Assembly: GCF_945605565.1 (NCBI RefSeq)
Contig: NZ_OX216966.1
Location: 310,001-374,000 of the forward strand
Direction of reading: 5' to 3'
Length of the DNA stretch: 64,000 bases
Origin: Paenibacillus dendritiformis
Lineage (GTDB): Bacteria; Bacillota; Bacilli; Paenibacillales; Paenibacillaceae
Part shown: positions 18,089 through 26,795 of the stretch, piece after piece
Position numbering within the stretch: position 1 is the first letter of the stretch
Layout of the letters: every line of letters begins with the position of its first letter
Notes under the pieces: model-generated
Told to the model about the DNA's origin: nothing
The model's database searches: none
The model's input: only the letters and a program-made list of their open reading frames with translations
Made by a program: the position numbers and the translations under genes

Positions 18089-18352
18089 TTATAAAAATCT
18101 TCTTCTCGGAACGCGGCGTCTTCTCTCCAGCAACACGATGGCCAGCAGGTCGAACAGGACGAGCGGCAAGATGAACGGAGCAAAGGAGGTGTGCACTTTG
18201 TTCGCATGCTTCACGGAACTCACCTTGAGGTAAACCCTCTTTTTGTCCACCTTCACGATCTTCCCGACATAGATATTGCCATTCTTCGCTGTGATGCTGA
18301 CCTGCTTGTTCAGGCAATGGACGCATTTTCTGTACTTGGATACGGCAGGCAT
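18089..18352 (-). CDS. small basic protein with SH3-like motif and C-terminal hydrophobic segment
   Basis: This 87-residue protein has a CVHC pair at residues 10-13, then a beta-barrel-like stretch (ITAKNGNIYVGKIVKVDKK) that recalls KOW/Sm-type folds, then a hydrophobic segment (about 58-75) and a very basic tail (RRRRVPRRR). It may be membrane-associated. The ATG follows GGGAGGTCAATCG and the gene has its own terminator. I do not recognise a named family. Confidence 0.65.
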   Translation of the reverse strand: MPAVSKYRKCVHCLNKQVSITAKNGNIYVGKIVKVDKKRVYLKVSSVKHANKVHTSFAPFILPLVLFDLLAIVLLERRRRVPRRRFL

Positions 18353-18461
18353 CGATTGACCTCCCTTGCGCTTTTGTCGAGGCCAGTGTATGCCGGCTGC
18401 CGGGGTAGCGTGTGGGCCGGGCTATTGCCGGGGTCCTGCTTTGCCTGACCCTTTATAAGAA

Positions 18462-19259
18462 TTAGAACACTTTATCCAAATCATATACCTCATCCGGTTC
18501 GAAATAATTTCTCGCAATTTTCAGCGTAAACCAATTTTGGCGGATAATCCAAGACGGGGTCACGTAGTAATTCTTCACTCGAATCACTTCGTTGCTCATC
18601 TCTTGATTGATGCTGAGAGCGGCTTCATCGGCATCGCCGAATGTGCGAAGCTTTTTGTAGACAGGGTGACGCTCCCTGTCCATCATTCTGTACAGCGCCC
18701 TTATCAGATTGAAGACGGCAAACAGGAAAACAGGAGTCATGATATAGAAAATCTGCGTCACCTTTTTCTGCAAAGCGCCTGTCATATCCAGCATAAAGGG
18801 CAGGACCTGCCGCTCACCGTCTATCAACTCATTGGCGATTCCATAGACATCTGCCGGGACGCGGAATAACGCCCCCTCTAGCACACCATCGAGAGGCTCA
18901 TCAACGTTGTGTCTGATTACGACAAAACGATCTTTCAACTGGGCCAAAGAATACTCGTATACTGCCTTCTCATCGCTTCGCACCATTCCCTGAAAAGCGG
19001 TCATCCACTCGACTTGCTCCGCAATCGGCTCATATATCGTGTCGGCCTGGAAACGAACATGGAATTGATAGACTTCCTCCGGATCAACGACGGACAGCAA
19101 TTGTTCTCCTTCCACCTCGAACGGCCCGTTCATGTAATTATGGATAGTTCGAAAAGAGCCGCTGCACATGAGGATAACGACAACCATCAGGATTAGATTG
19201 CTTATTAGAAAATTTCGATTGCAGCGTTTTATCTGATATTGTAGAAAAGTATCCGCCAT
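18462..19259 (-). CDS. hypothetical two-TM membrane protein
   Basis: This is a 265-residue protein with hydrophobic segments near residues 15-37 and 170-192. Between them lies an extracytoplasmic domain of about 130 residues (EPLDGVLEGALFRVPADVYG), and a cytoplasmic tail follows. The start at 19259 sits 4 bp after the stop of the upstream zinc-ribbon gene, so the pair is probably translated together. I do not recognise a family; the extracytoplasmic loop between two helices suggests a sensor or envelope protein. Confidence 0.65.
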   Translation of the reverse strand: MADTFLQYQIKRCNRNFLISNLILMVVVILMCSGSFRTIHNYMNGPFEVEGEQLLSVVDPEEVYQFHVRFQADTIYEPIAEQVEWMTAFQGMVRSDEKAVYEYSLAQLKDRFVVIRHNVDEPLDGVLEGALFRVPADVYGIANELIDGERQVLPFMLDMTGALQKKVTQIFYIMTPVFLFAVFNLIRALYRMMDRERHPVYKKLRTFGDADEAALSINQEMSNEVIRVKNYYVTPSWIIRQNWFTLKIARNYFEPDEVYDLDKVF

Positions 19260-19263
19260 GTTA

Positions 19264-19497
19264 TCATCCCCGAGAAGTATCCGTATCGGTCTTACCTTTT
19301 TCACTAAGATCAGTCAAGGAGTAAGTTTCATTGCACGTGCTGCATCTGTAATAGATGCCAAGCTTGTTGACTGACCCGACATACCCCTTGCCAAGCTCCG
19401 CACGCTGCAGCATTTCTTCACAGCTCGGACATCTTTTTTCCCTGAAAAGAAAGTAAGACAGCTCTTTGGCCGAAAATTCTATCTCATAGGAAGTCAT
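19264..19497 (-). CDS. small zinc-ribbon protein
   Basis: This 77-residue protein carries CPSC...CSTC spaced about 28 residues apart, forming a zinc ribbon (EKRCPSCEEML; YYRCSTCNETY). The start at 19497 follows AAAGGAGAACGCAACG; the frame extends upstream without a ribosome site. It precedes and nearly overlaps the two-TM protein, so it probably acts with it. Confidence 0.65.
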   Translation of the reverse strand: MTSYEIEFSAKELSYFLFREKRCPSCEEMLQRAELGKGYVGSVNKLGIYYRCSTCNETYSLTDLSEKGKTDTDTSRG

Positions 19498-19693
19498 CGT
19501 TGCGTTCTCCTTTAATTTTTTATGCATCCGTTTTTTCATATATCGGCATAACCCCCGCATCATTTCATAAAATAAGGAAAAATATTAATTTCTACGTGAG
19601 AAAGGAAGTCCCTTGCTTCCGTTAGGAGCGTTCGGATCGATCACCAATTCGCTCCATTTGATGATACAATGTCTGGAAAAGGGGGATTCAACA

Positions 19694-20677
19694 ATGCATG
19701 CACCTAAACTGAAGCAAGGAGACGAAATTCGGGTTATCGCGCCTTCCAGAAGCTTATCTCTCATTTCCATGCCGCAGCGAGAGCTGGCGAAGCGCCGCCT
19801 GGAGCAAATGGGGTTTACCGTGACCTTTTCCATCCATGCGGAAGAAATGGATGACTTCATCTCGTCCTCAATTGAATCCAGAGTGAATGATCTGCATGAC
19901 GCGTTCCGAGATCCGGGAGTAAAAGCGATCTTGACCGTTATCGGCGGATTTAACAGCAATCAATTGCTCCGCTATTTGGATTATGAACTGATCCGGCGCA
20001 ATCCGAAATTATTCTGCGGATATTCCGACATCACCGCGTTGAGCAACGCGATATATGCCAAAACCGGGATGATCACCTATTCCGGGCCTCATTTCTCGAC
20101 CTTCGGCATGGAACGAGGCATCGAGTATACGGCGGAACATTTCCTCGCGGCGATGACGACGAATGAAGTAATAACGGCGAAGCCTGCGGAGCAATGGAGC
20201 GACGATGCTTGGTATCGCGACCAGGAACGGCGGGATTTCATCCTGAACGAAGGGTGGGCCATCCTCCAGACTGGAGCTTGTGAAGGAACGATCATCGGGG
20301 GCAATGTATGCACGTTGAATCTGCTGCACGGCACGGAATACATGCCCGATTTGCAGGGGGCTGTGTTATTTCTGGAGGATGACGAGGAAACCGATCCGGC
20401 GACGTTCGATCGAGACTTGCAGTCGCTCCTTCACCAGCCTGGCGCCGATGCGGTGCGCGGCTTAGTCATCGGCCGCTTCCAGAAAGCATCGCGCATGACG
20501 CTGGATTTGCTGAAGCAAATTATCGCCAGCAAGCAAGAATTGCGGGGCATCCCGGTCATCGCCAACGTAGATTTCGGCCACACCACGCCGCAACTTACGT
20601 TCCCGATCGGCGGCCACGCCAAGCTGGACTCCAACCCCGAGGCGCCGCTGCTGCAGTTCGGGGAAGAGGCTTTTTAA
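19694..20677 (+). CDS. S66-family LD-carboxypeptidase (LdcA/MccF-like)
   Basis: This is a 327-residue protein with the full S66 layout: N-terminal GDEIRVIAPSRS, nucleophile elbow FCGYSDITAL (Ser near 111), the IGGNVCTLNLL segment, the catalytic Glu region FLEDDEET, and the catalytic His in VDFGHTTPQ. Members remove the terminal D-Ala of muropeptides during wall recycling, or detoxify microcin C-like compounds (MccF). Sequence does not decide between the two. The start at 19694 follows AAGGGGGATTCAACA. The gene ends 3 bp into a convergent pseudogene. Confidence 0.9.
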   Translation: MHAPKLKQGDEIRVIAPSRSLSLISMPQRELAKRRLEQMGFTVTFSIHAEEMDDFISSSIESRVNDLHDAFRDPGVKAILTVIGGFNSNQLLRYLDYELIRRNPKLFCGYSDITALSNAIYAKTGMITYSGPHFSTFGMERGIEYTAEHFLAAMTTNEVITAKPAEQWSDDAWYRDQERRDFILNEGWAILQTGACEGTIIGGNVCTLNLLHGTEYMPDLQGAVLFLEDDEETDPATFDRDLQSLLHQPGADAVRGLVIGRFQKASRMTLDLLKQIIASKQELRGIPVIANVDFGHTTPQLTFPIGGHAKLDSNPEAPLLQFGEEAF

Positions 20678-21098
20678 AGGCGAAAGAGGAATACGGATGG
20701 ATAGAAGAGCGTGCTGCAAACTCGTGAAGCGGTTTGCGGCATGTTTTTTCGCCAGAACTGTTCCAGACTTTTAAAGTATTTCTGTTCTTCCCGATTGTAA
20801 TCAATCATAGCCAGGAAGAATTCAATAATGCTGTCGAACGATCGATTTCCTCTACCGCAAACCAGATAACGGCTCCCGGGCTCGGCAATTTTGGCTTGGC
20901 AAGCACGAGTAAATCTTTATCGATGCTTGTCGCGGCAAGCGGGAGAAGCTGATCTGTCGTAAAGCCGAAGCTTTCTAACACCGAATCTTCTAGTGCGTCT
21001 AACGTAACAACGGCATAACTCATTTCAGAGGAATTAGACAATTCACGGGTGCCGAATTTAAATCCACTGATTGGTAATAGCTCTTCCACCCATTCGCA
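20674..21098 (-). pseudogene. frameshifted SUKH (SMI1/KNR4-like) immunity gene remnant
   Basis: One minus-strand frame from about 21098 reads ACEWVEELLPISGFKFG through GAVIWFAVEEIDR, matching the back half of a SUKH-type immunity protein. It then hits a stop at 20805. A shift of frame near 20840 restores a continuous sequence (IIEFFLAMIDYNREEQKYF) to a TAA at 20674. The 5' half is missing and a TAA lies just upstream. The gene is therefore truncated and frameshifted. SUKH proteins neutralise polymorphic toxins, which fits the neighbours. Confidence 0.6.
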
Positions 21099-21314
21099 TG
21101 CTTAAAAATTCTAATCGCATTGCTTTAAACATAATAGTCACAAGTTATCCAAAAAGAGCTAAATATATTCCAAAGAACGGAAGAGGAAAACATTTTTGGT
21201 AACCCCTAAAATTAGTGAAAACTTCCTACAAGTAGAACAAAGGTTATATTGTTGCTGTTGAGATAAAGAGATTCATTCGCCACTGGGTAGCCCTACCAAA
21301 ACTCAAGAACTCAA
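21099..21314. other. AT-rich gap with no recognisable gene
   Basis: Short AT-rich DNA between two immunity-gene remnants. No open frame with a ribosome site and no repeat is visible; it is probably eroded toxin/immunity sequence. Confidence 0.5.
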
Positions 21315-21536
21315 TTAAGACTCGAACGCCGTTCTTTCTGGAAACTTTCCGCCTTCTCTAACTAGACACTAGAACTTTGCTGGAATACTTGGGTCGGGTA
21401 CACCTTCTAACTCAGAAAATTTTCTGGTTACTTTGTTTACCTCGATTTTTCCCATTACATTTTTATTTGGTCCAAATTTGTAGACAACCGTTTCATTATC
21501 TTCAAATTCTTTTAGTAACAGTACATATGAAGCCAA
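21315..21536 (-). pseudogene. degraded immunity gene paired with the adjacent toxin fragment
   Basis: Translation could start at TTG 21536, right after a GGAGGAG site that overlaps the toxin stop. It gives 55 residues (ASYVLLLKEFEDNETVVYKF ... PAKF) to a TAG at 21369. In the same frame beyond the TAG the sequence continues sensibly as CLVREGGKFPERTAFES before a TAA at 21315, which looks like the true C-terminus after an internal deletion. The tight coupling to the toxin end is the standard toxin-immunity layout. Confidence 0.6.
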
Positions 21537-21538
21537 GA

Positions 21539-21822
21539 TTACTCCTCCTCTGGCGGATACCAAGGACGACCAGAATCTACCGTTCTGTCGTGGGCAGTCC
21601 TGTAATCCGTCTTAAATATACCTTCAAATTTAGATTCAAATAGTTCATGATTCAATAAGTCGATGTCATTCTTTTTATACGTCCCTTTTTGAAGCCTATC
21701 CCGGGCTTGAGCAATTTCATAATCAGGGTCAAAACGTCAACACCATGCTCCTTTATGTGTTCTTTGAAGAATAAATGGTCTTTTATCCTTTGTGCTCTAT
21801 GTTCAGCCATTTCTGTATTTTT
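21539..21822 (-). pseudogene. C-terminal tip of a polymorphic toxin, frameshifted and truncated
   Basis: Two overlapping minus-strand frames join into one toxin-like sequence: AEHRAQRIKDHLFFKEH in the first, then DPDYEIAQARDRLQKGTYKK through NHELFESKFEGIFKTDYRTA to the end PWYPPEEE in the second. The shift lies near 21737, consistent with a single-base indel. The 5' side is cut at the end of an ISL3-type element. The pattern matches C-terminal domains swapped among RHS and VgrG-type toxins; I cannot name its activity. Confidence 0.6.
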
Positions 21823-21823
21823 G

Positions 21824-22125
21824 GGGCTCTTCGCCGTTATAAATGTAAACATCCGTTAATACTGGAAATCAAGAGACCAGTAGAAGATGAGGTGTTTTCA
21901 TATATTTGTCAATCTAAAGGAAGGGCAACTGGAGGAGCTTCTTCATATTCCGGAACCGTGGTACATTCGTCAGGTGGAATTCAGCCTGGAAGCCAAGCAA
22001 TTGGACGTATACGTCAAGTTTAGAGAGCGGGCGTTATTTCCATGTGCAAAATGTGGTGAGCCCAATCAACCAGTTCGGGATATCGCTAACCACGACCGTA
22101 CGTGGCGTCATCTCAATTTCGTTTT
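21824..22125 (+). mobile_element. ISL3-family insertion sequence remnant (left end and transposase N-terminus)
   Basis: A terminal sequence starting GGGGCTCTTCGCCGTTATAA at about 21824 resembles ISL3-family ends. From 21887 a frame encodes the ISL3 transposase N-terminus: EGQLEELLHIPEPWYIRQVE, the zinc-finger CAKCGEP and the DRTWRHLNF motif. The transposase similarity then ends near 22120 and the rest of the frame (to 22270) is unrelated, so the element lacks most of its transposase and its right end. It interrupts the toxin fragment. Confidence 0.7.
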
Positions 22126-22371
22126 GAGTCTATCAATTTGCGGTTTCCATTTATTATCGACGCCTTCAAAATCTACAAAAATAAAGCCTATTCCTATACT
22201 AAAGATTCAAGTTGGAATAAGCTTTTTTGAAAGGTTATCAAGTGTGTTTGTTAAGTTGTATAGTGTATAGCTCTTGAATGTATTGTACAATCTGTTGGCT
22301 GGTATTGTAGTTGGTTTCATCTCTTGATTTTCATAAAAAGTTCTCTAATATCTTTATCTCAAAAATTTAGT
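22126..22371. other. AT-rich junction sequence between IS remnant and immunity gene
   Basis: There is no intact gene. On the minus strand a short frame ending near 22107 encodes a hydrophobic-then-polar tail (IGIGFIFVDFEGVDNKWKPQ) that could be the C-terminus of a lost protein cut by the IS. Otherwise only AT-rich DNA is seen. Confidence 0.4.
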
Positions 22372-22866
22372 TCAAAAAACTTCCTTCACCATAATCCCTT
22401 GATCTTTATATTCATCTAAATTGTAACTTAACCAACTTTTCTCTTCAGGTCTTTCTTTATAAAAGCGTAAAGTAGCATATTGGTCATCGCAACTCAAAAC
22501 TATAAGAAATTTATGTCCAGGGAAACATTTTCTCAACTGATCTTCCCATCCTTCCATTATCTGAAATGCACAAATAAGAATATTGTTCTTTGTCATATCA
22601 ATATCCTTAATGTAATCATTAACCCTGAGTTCATTACATGATGCTTCGTAACCTGTTTTATCTTTATGAAACTTCATTACCATATCCCAGTTGATATTTT
22701 CAGCGTTTAATTCTCCCTCTAAATCAAGAATAAAACACCCTCGAATTTCGACTATATTTGGATATAGTACCTTTTCTGATGGAAGAAAATTTTTGTTTGT
22801 CATGCTGATTAGACTTCTGAATAAATCACTTTTTAAATCAGACATATTTCTGTTGTTATACTCCAT
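22372..22866 (-). CDS. probable immunity protein for the VgrG-toxin
   Basis: This 164-residue soluble acidic protein is encoded by AT-rich DNA 21 bp downstream of the VgrG-toxin gene. A GGGAGTTGATAAGAT ribosome site precedes the ATG. It is a mixed alpha/beta sequence with no signal peptide or TM (motifs VEIRGCFILDLEGELN; NNILICAFQIMEGWEDQLRK). I do not recognise the family. Its place directly after a toxin C-terminus, its size and its base composition, which matches the toxin tip and not the rest of the cluster, identify it as the cognate immunity gene by context. Confidence 0.7.
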   Translation of the reverse strand: MEYNNRNMSDLKSDLFRSLISMTNKNFLPSEKVLYPNIVEIRGCFILDLEGELNAENINWDMVMKFHKDKTGYEASCNELRVNDYIKDIDMTKNNILICAFQIMEGWEDQLRKCFPGHKFLIVLSCDDQYATLRFYKERPEEKSWLSYNLDEYKDQGIMVKEVF

Positions 22867-22887
22867 ATCTTATCAACTCCCAAAACC

Positions 22888-25749
22888 CTATTTGAATATA
22901 GTGCTTTCTCCTAAAAACTTTAGCCCTTTATCAATCGCCTTTTGAACATCTTTATCTTTAAGAAGTTTTTGTATTTTACTAGGTGCCTTCTCACCAGTCT
23001 TTTGATTATAAAACTCTTTAGATTTTACATCAAAATACCACTTGGTATTATTTGGCTCATGATAATGAATTTGTCCATCTCTCTGGCCGGGATTTGGATT
23101 TTCAACATCAATTCTCTCTGTTTTACCATTTTGCCATGTTGTCTTACTTTCAAATTGAGTACCATTTTGTCCAAATGTTTTTTTAGCTTCACCCGTTCCC
23201 CCAGCGCCACCCTTACCCTGAGGCGTCTTCCCTGAATTACTCTCCATAACATTCCAGTAATTCTTCTGGGTCTTTGTCAGCTCAGATGGTTTTTTTACCG
23301 TGCTTTTATTTGAATATATATAACCACCAGCAGGGGCCACCTTCAAACCATAATTATTATTATCGGCCATTTTTTCAAGAGTATTTCTTATCCCTTGAAT
23401 CCCATTCTTGAAGCTCTCTTTAACCATTTTTTGGCCAACTTTATACTCAAAAAACTTATCGCCTGTCCACACTCTTAGCTTCCCATTGACTATTTTCAAT
23501 GGGCTTATTGCACTTTTTATAAATTTGGGCATTCCTATTCTGAATCCCGGCGGAATATCGTACGTCGTGCGCTCTCGGACAAAGAAGAAGTTCAATTGTC
23601 TGACATTCGGCTCATCATGAAACTGATTCTCAAGGTCCTTCGCTATCATTATTTTATCTTCTAAGGACAACCTATTGTCTTCCCAGGCATTATAATGCTC
23701 AGGGTCGGTGATTCTGCCAAATAGGATGTCCCTCATCCCCTGCTTCCGAAGCTGGTTCGGGAGGTGCAGAGTATCAATGGCTTGAAACCGCTCGATTAGC
23801 CGATTCAATCGGTTATTCGTTTCCCATACCTCGTCGGGGATTCGGCTTGCGCCAATTTCCACGGACCGGCTGAAATGAATCAGAAAGTTCACGAGCGTCT
23901 CTTTCGTTTGCGGTTCTCTTAGACCTTTGGCGCCGGTAAAAACTTTCCCCAGCAAAAACGTGAATTCCCCGTACATTTGACGGTTCAGTTCCTTTTCTTC
24001 ATTCGTCAAGTGGGCATTCTTCATGCCTCGGATAACCGCATTGATAATGCTTGGACCAGTACTGCCGGAAGCAACCGGCATCATAGCGAGAGTGCCTAGA
24101 GAACTCTGTGCCAAACGCCCGGTGGTACTAGCAATAGGGATCATCCCCAGGACAGTCAGCGCGGCGGCCATCATTTTTCCGATCTGGGCCCCGTTGATAG
24201 AAGATACACTGGAAGCCTGAGTCTTCGCTTCCTGTGCAGCCGTATAAGCCTCTACCGTCATCAACGGGGGTTCAGGCACCGGTTCCAGATCGGTGACATG
24301 CACTGGCGCTTTGACGCTTCCTTCTTGGGTAAGAAGGCCGGAGCGCAGATCCGACTCGCCATCCAGAACCAGACTGCTCTCCCCGCCTCGTAAATAGATC
24401 GCTTCGCCAGCTTCCATGTTCCACCGCTGGCCTGCTTGAGCGGAGAAGCTGCCGCCGCGGATGGCAATGCTTCCCGAACTACGGATCTTCACTCCGCTCT
24501 GTTCATCGAGCCGAATGACCATGCCGCTCCCCGCATGCAGACGCAGTTCGTTGGCCACCAGCTCGAACCCGTTGCCTTGTTTGTTATGCCAAGCTTTCGC
24601 TTCCGGCTTCCGACCCGGATCCCGACTGCGCAGCGCTCCCCGAACGACGGCTTCCGCTTCTCTCGCGGAAGGCAGGTACAGCTGCACGCGCTCCCCTAGA
24701 TCAGGCATGCTGTACCATCCGGTGTGTCCTTCTGCAACGTAGGTTGTCATATAAGGGAACCAGCAGCCATCTTCGGTCACATCATGCTCTTCATCGAGAT
24801 CAAGCTTCAGTTGGACGCGATCTCGCTCTACCCCGCATACGGCAGCTCCCATGACAGCGCCTGCGGCAAGCGAATTCTCTTGGCGAGACCAGACGGCGTT
24901 CTCCTCCAAGCATAATTGATATGTATGAAGAAGCAACCCTTGTTTCATTTCACTTACCGCCTCGATCACTACCGTTAGCGCGCCGTCTGGGAGGCGTAGA
25001 CGGTCACCCAATGAACAATAATATTCCAGTTCAATTGAATATATTGTTACCGGAGTAATCATGTTCTCCCCGACAGCAGGACTCCCGCTCAACCCTTCCT
25101 GCCCATGCAAAATCTTTTTTCTCCGATAAGGAATATGGCGATCCAGCTCCCGCAACCTTCCCTCAGGCAGCCCAAAGAAGATCTTTGGAGCGTCCGCCAT
25201 AACTTCAGGCACTAAGACCGTCCCGAATCGGGAAGCCATTCGCTTCAGAAAAACCCAATCTGTCTCCTTGTATTGCAGTGTAAAAGCTTCTAACGGTGCC
25301 GCTTCACTCGCAGTATCAATGACATCTGCTCCCTTGTAATTCTCGATTACACGCTCGATCAGTTCCTCATAAGATACATCCGTTGGATGAAAGGAACGGC
25401 TCTTGATTTGCACATCCAGTTCATACGTCCACGAGACCGCTTCCAAGGTTACATAATATATGCCGCGGGCCATACGGACTGTTCGAGTGAGCAGTTGTCC
25501 CTGGAACAATGTCCGCAGGACGCTGCCGTCATTCGTGATCTGATGCACCGCGACAGATTCGCCCGCGTCTGATGAATCAATCACCCGCTCTCCTTGTTCC
25601 TCACTCAAGATGCCGCTTAGTACCATTCGGGCATGATGATTAACCCGCTGCTCGATTCGCAGGTCCGTAATTTGCTGTACTCCGTATTTCCATGAAAGGC
25701 GCACATTATGATACCCTGCTAATTCTATAAACTCCCCCGTCTGATTCAT
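22888..25749 (-). CDS. VgrG-like spike protein fused to a C-terminal toxin domain
   Basis: This 953-residue protein has a VgrG/gp27-gp5-like N-terminal ~470 residues similar in order to the neighbouring 471-residue spike, including YKETDWVFLKRMASRF and GHTGWYSMPDLGERVQLYLP (OB-fold entry) and a beta-rich needle. A linker with a Gly/Ala/Ser-rich hydrophobic stretch (about 530-580) and a helical region follow. The last ~225 residues are coded by distinctly AT-rich DNA and end in a domain with ERIDVENPNPGQRDGQIHYH and IQKLLKDKDVQKAIDKGLKF, a C-terminus I associate with polymorphic toxins of the type-24 kind (recollection, not searched). GAGGAGGAGAAG precedes the ATG. Confidence 0.85.
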   Translation of the reverse strand: MNQTGEFIELAGYHNVRLSWKYGVQQITDLRIEQRVNHHARMVLSGILSEEQGERVIDSSDAGESVAVHQITNDGSVLRTLFQGQLLTRTVRMARGIYYVTLEAVSWTYELDVQIKSRSFHPTDVSYEELIERVIENYKGADVIDTASEAAPLEAFTLQYKETDWVFLKRMASRFGTVLVPEVMADAPKIFFGLPEGRLRELDRHIPYRRKKILHGQEGLSGSPAVGENMITPVTIYSIELEYYCSLGDRLRLPDGALTVVIEAVSEMKQGLLLHTYQLCLEENAVWSRQENSLAAGAVMGAAVCGVERDRVQLKLDLDEEHDVTEDGCWFPYMTTYVAEGHTGWYSMPDLGERVQLYLPSAREAEAVVRGALRSRDPGRKPEAKAWHNKQGNGFELVANELRLHAGSGMVIRLDEQSGVKIRSSGSIAIRGGSFSAQAGQRWNMEAGEAIYLRGGESSLVLDGESDLRSGLLTQEGSVKAPVHVTDLEPVPEPPLMTVEAYTAAQEAKTQASSVSSINGAQIGKMMAAALTVLGMIPIASTTGRLAQSSLGTLAMMPVASGSTGPSIINAVIRGMKNAHLTNEEKELNRQMYGEFTFLLGKVFTGAKGLREPQTKETLVNFLIHFSRSVEIGASRIPDEVWETNNRLNRLIERFQAIDTLHLPNQLRKQGMRDILFGRITDPEHYNAWEDNRLSLEDKIMIAKDLENQFHDEPNVRQLNFFFVRERTTYDIPPGFRIGMPKFIKSAISPLKIVNGKLRVWTGDKFFEYKVGQKMVKESFKNGIQGIRNTLEKMADNNNYGLKVAPAGGYIYSNKSTVKKPSELTKTQKNYWNVMESNSGKTPQGKGGAGGTGEAKKTFGQNGTQFESKTTWQNGKTERIDVENPNPGQRDGQIHYHEPNNTKWYFDVKSKEFYNQKTGEKAPSKIQKLLKDKDVQKAIDKGLKFLGESTIFK

Positions 25750-25824
25750 CTTCTCCTCCTCCCCGGATAGCAGCAGACGCGCTACGGCAGCGCATTGAGC
25801 TCCTGCCGCTTGACCGCTTATCCA

Positions 25825-26250
25825 TCAATCCAGGTCCTGCCCATCGTTCTCGATCCGAATCGTTCCGCAATACAGGCATTGATGGGTGCAACGGCTTAGC
25901 AGGGCCGGTTTCCCATCTACCAACACATCTCCTTTTCCATTAGCCCAGGGAATCGTCACTACAGGAACACAAGGCGCTTTCTTCACGCCATAGATATCCA
26001 CCATATTGCTGGCCTGTACGGCTGGATTGAGCGGACTGAAGCAGTTGCCGAAGGAAGGTATGGTAATTCCGGGCAAGAAGTCTCCCGTATTCAACTGAGC
26101 CTTGCCTTTGAGATAGGTGCCATGGCTTTGCAGCATTTTAAGCCGTCCCGGCTGAGTCCCGTAACTGCAGCTAACAATCGCTCCTGCCACGACATAGCTT
26201 TCTTTGGCGCCTTTGCCCGGTTCGATGCGAATTTCCTGTGGTTTGCTCAT
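25825..26250 (-). CDS. DUF4280-type PAAR-like spike-tip protein
   Basis: This 141-residue protein matches the DUF4280 pattern: VAGAIVSCSYGTQPGRLKML, NTGDFLPGITIPSFGNC, PCVPVVTIPWANGKGDVLVDGKPAL and a closing CTHQCLYCGTI with metal-ligand-like Cys/His. Such proteins are taken to cap VgrG spikes, as PAAR does, with a sharp metal-bound tip. It lies directly upstream of the VgrG-toxin gene, the expected partner. AAGGGGTGTGCGATAA precedes the ATG. Confidence 0.85.
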   Translation of the reverse strand: MSKPQEIRIEPGKGAKESYVVAGAIVSCSYGTQPGRLKMLQSHGTYLKGKAQLNTGDFLPGITIPSFGNCFSPLNPAVQASNMVDIYGVKKAPCVPVVTIPWANGKGDVLVDGKPALLSRCTHQCLYCGTIRIENDGQDLD

Positions 26251-26276
26251 TTATCGCACACCCCTTTCCTCATCGC

Positions 26277-26795
26277 TTAATCCCTTTCCACTTCTTCAAG
26301 GCAAATTCCGTAAAAATCCCTTCTCAGCATGCTCTCGGCCACAGCCAAGTTCACAATCCATATCGTTTCGCGCACGCCATCCACCTGGAAGAACGGTTCG
26401 TATGTTTTGTTGCCTTCTAGCACGAGCCGTTTCAATGCCCCGTCCTTAAAATATTCGCTCCGGACAGAGAGACAGCGAGTTCGGGGAGGAGAGGCGTTCC
26501 AGTACACTTCCTGATGCACCCGTCTGACATCGGTCAGAATGACTAGATTCCAGCGCATATCAGGCATATACTTCTCAAGCAATTGCTTGAATTTATCCGA
26601 AACTAACGGCAATGGCCGTTCTAAAAAATCCACGTATTCCACATGTTCCTGCTCTCGAATCGGAAAGGACAGAGAGGTTGAATCCCCCTCAGTCTTTCCA
26701 TTCTCCGATAACTGGAAGAGAGAATTTGATAAACCGACCGGAATAGCACGGCCCTCAATCCGACCGTCCTCGGCAAGCTTGAAGTACCGGTTCAT
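26277..26795 (-). CDS. Imm11/DUF1629-like protein
   Basis: This 172-residue soluble protein starts at the ATG at 26795, with AAAGGGGAGTACATC upstream, and overlaps the end of the pentapeptide-repeat gene by 4 bp. The opening MNRYFKLAEDGRI and the general layout recall Imm11/DUF1629 immunity-like proteins that often occur with DUF4280 and VgrG genes. Because it precedes the tip gene and has no toxin directly upstream, it could instead be an adaptor. The family assignment is tentative. Confidence 0.6.
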   Translation of the reverse strand: MNRYFKLAEDGRIEGRAIPVGLSNSLFQLSENGKTEGDSTSLSFPIREQEHVEYVDFLERPLPLVSDKFKQLLEKYMPDMRWNLVILTDVRRVHQEVYWNASPPRTRCLSVRSEYFKDGALKRLVLEGNKTYEPFFQVDGVRETIWIVNLAVAESMLRRDFYGICLEEVERD

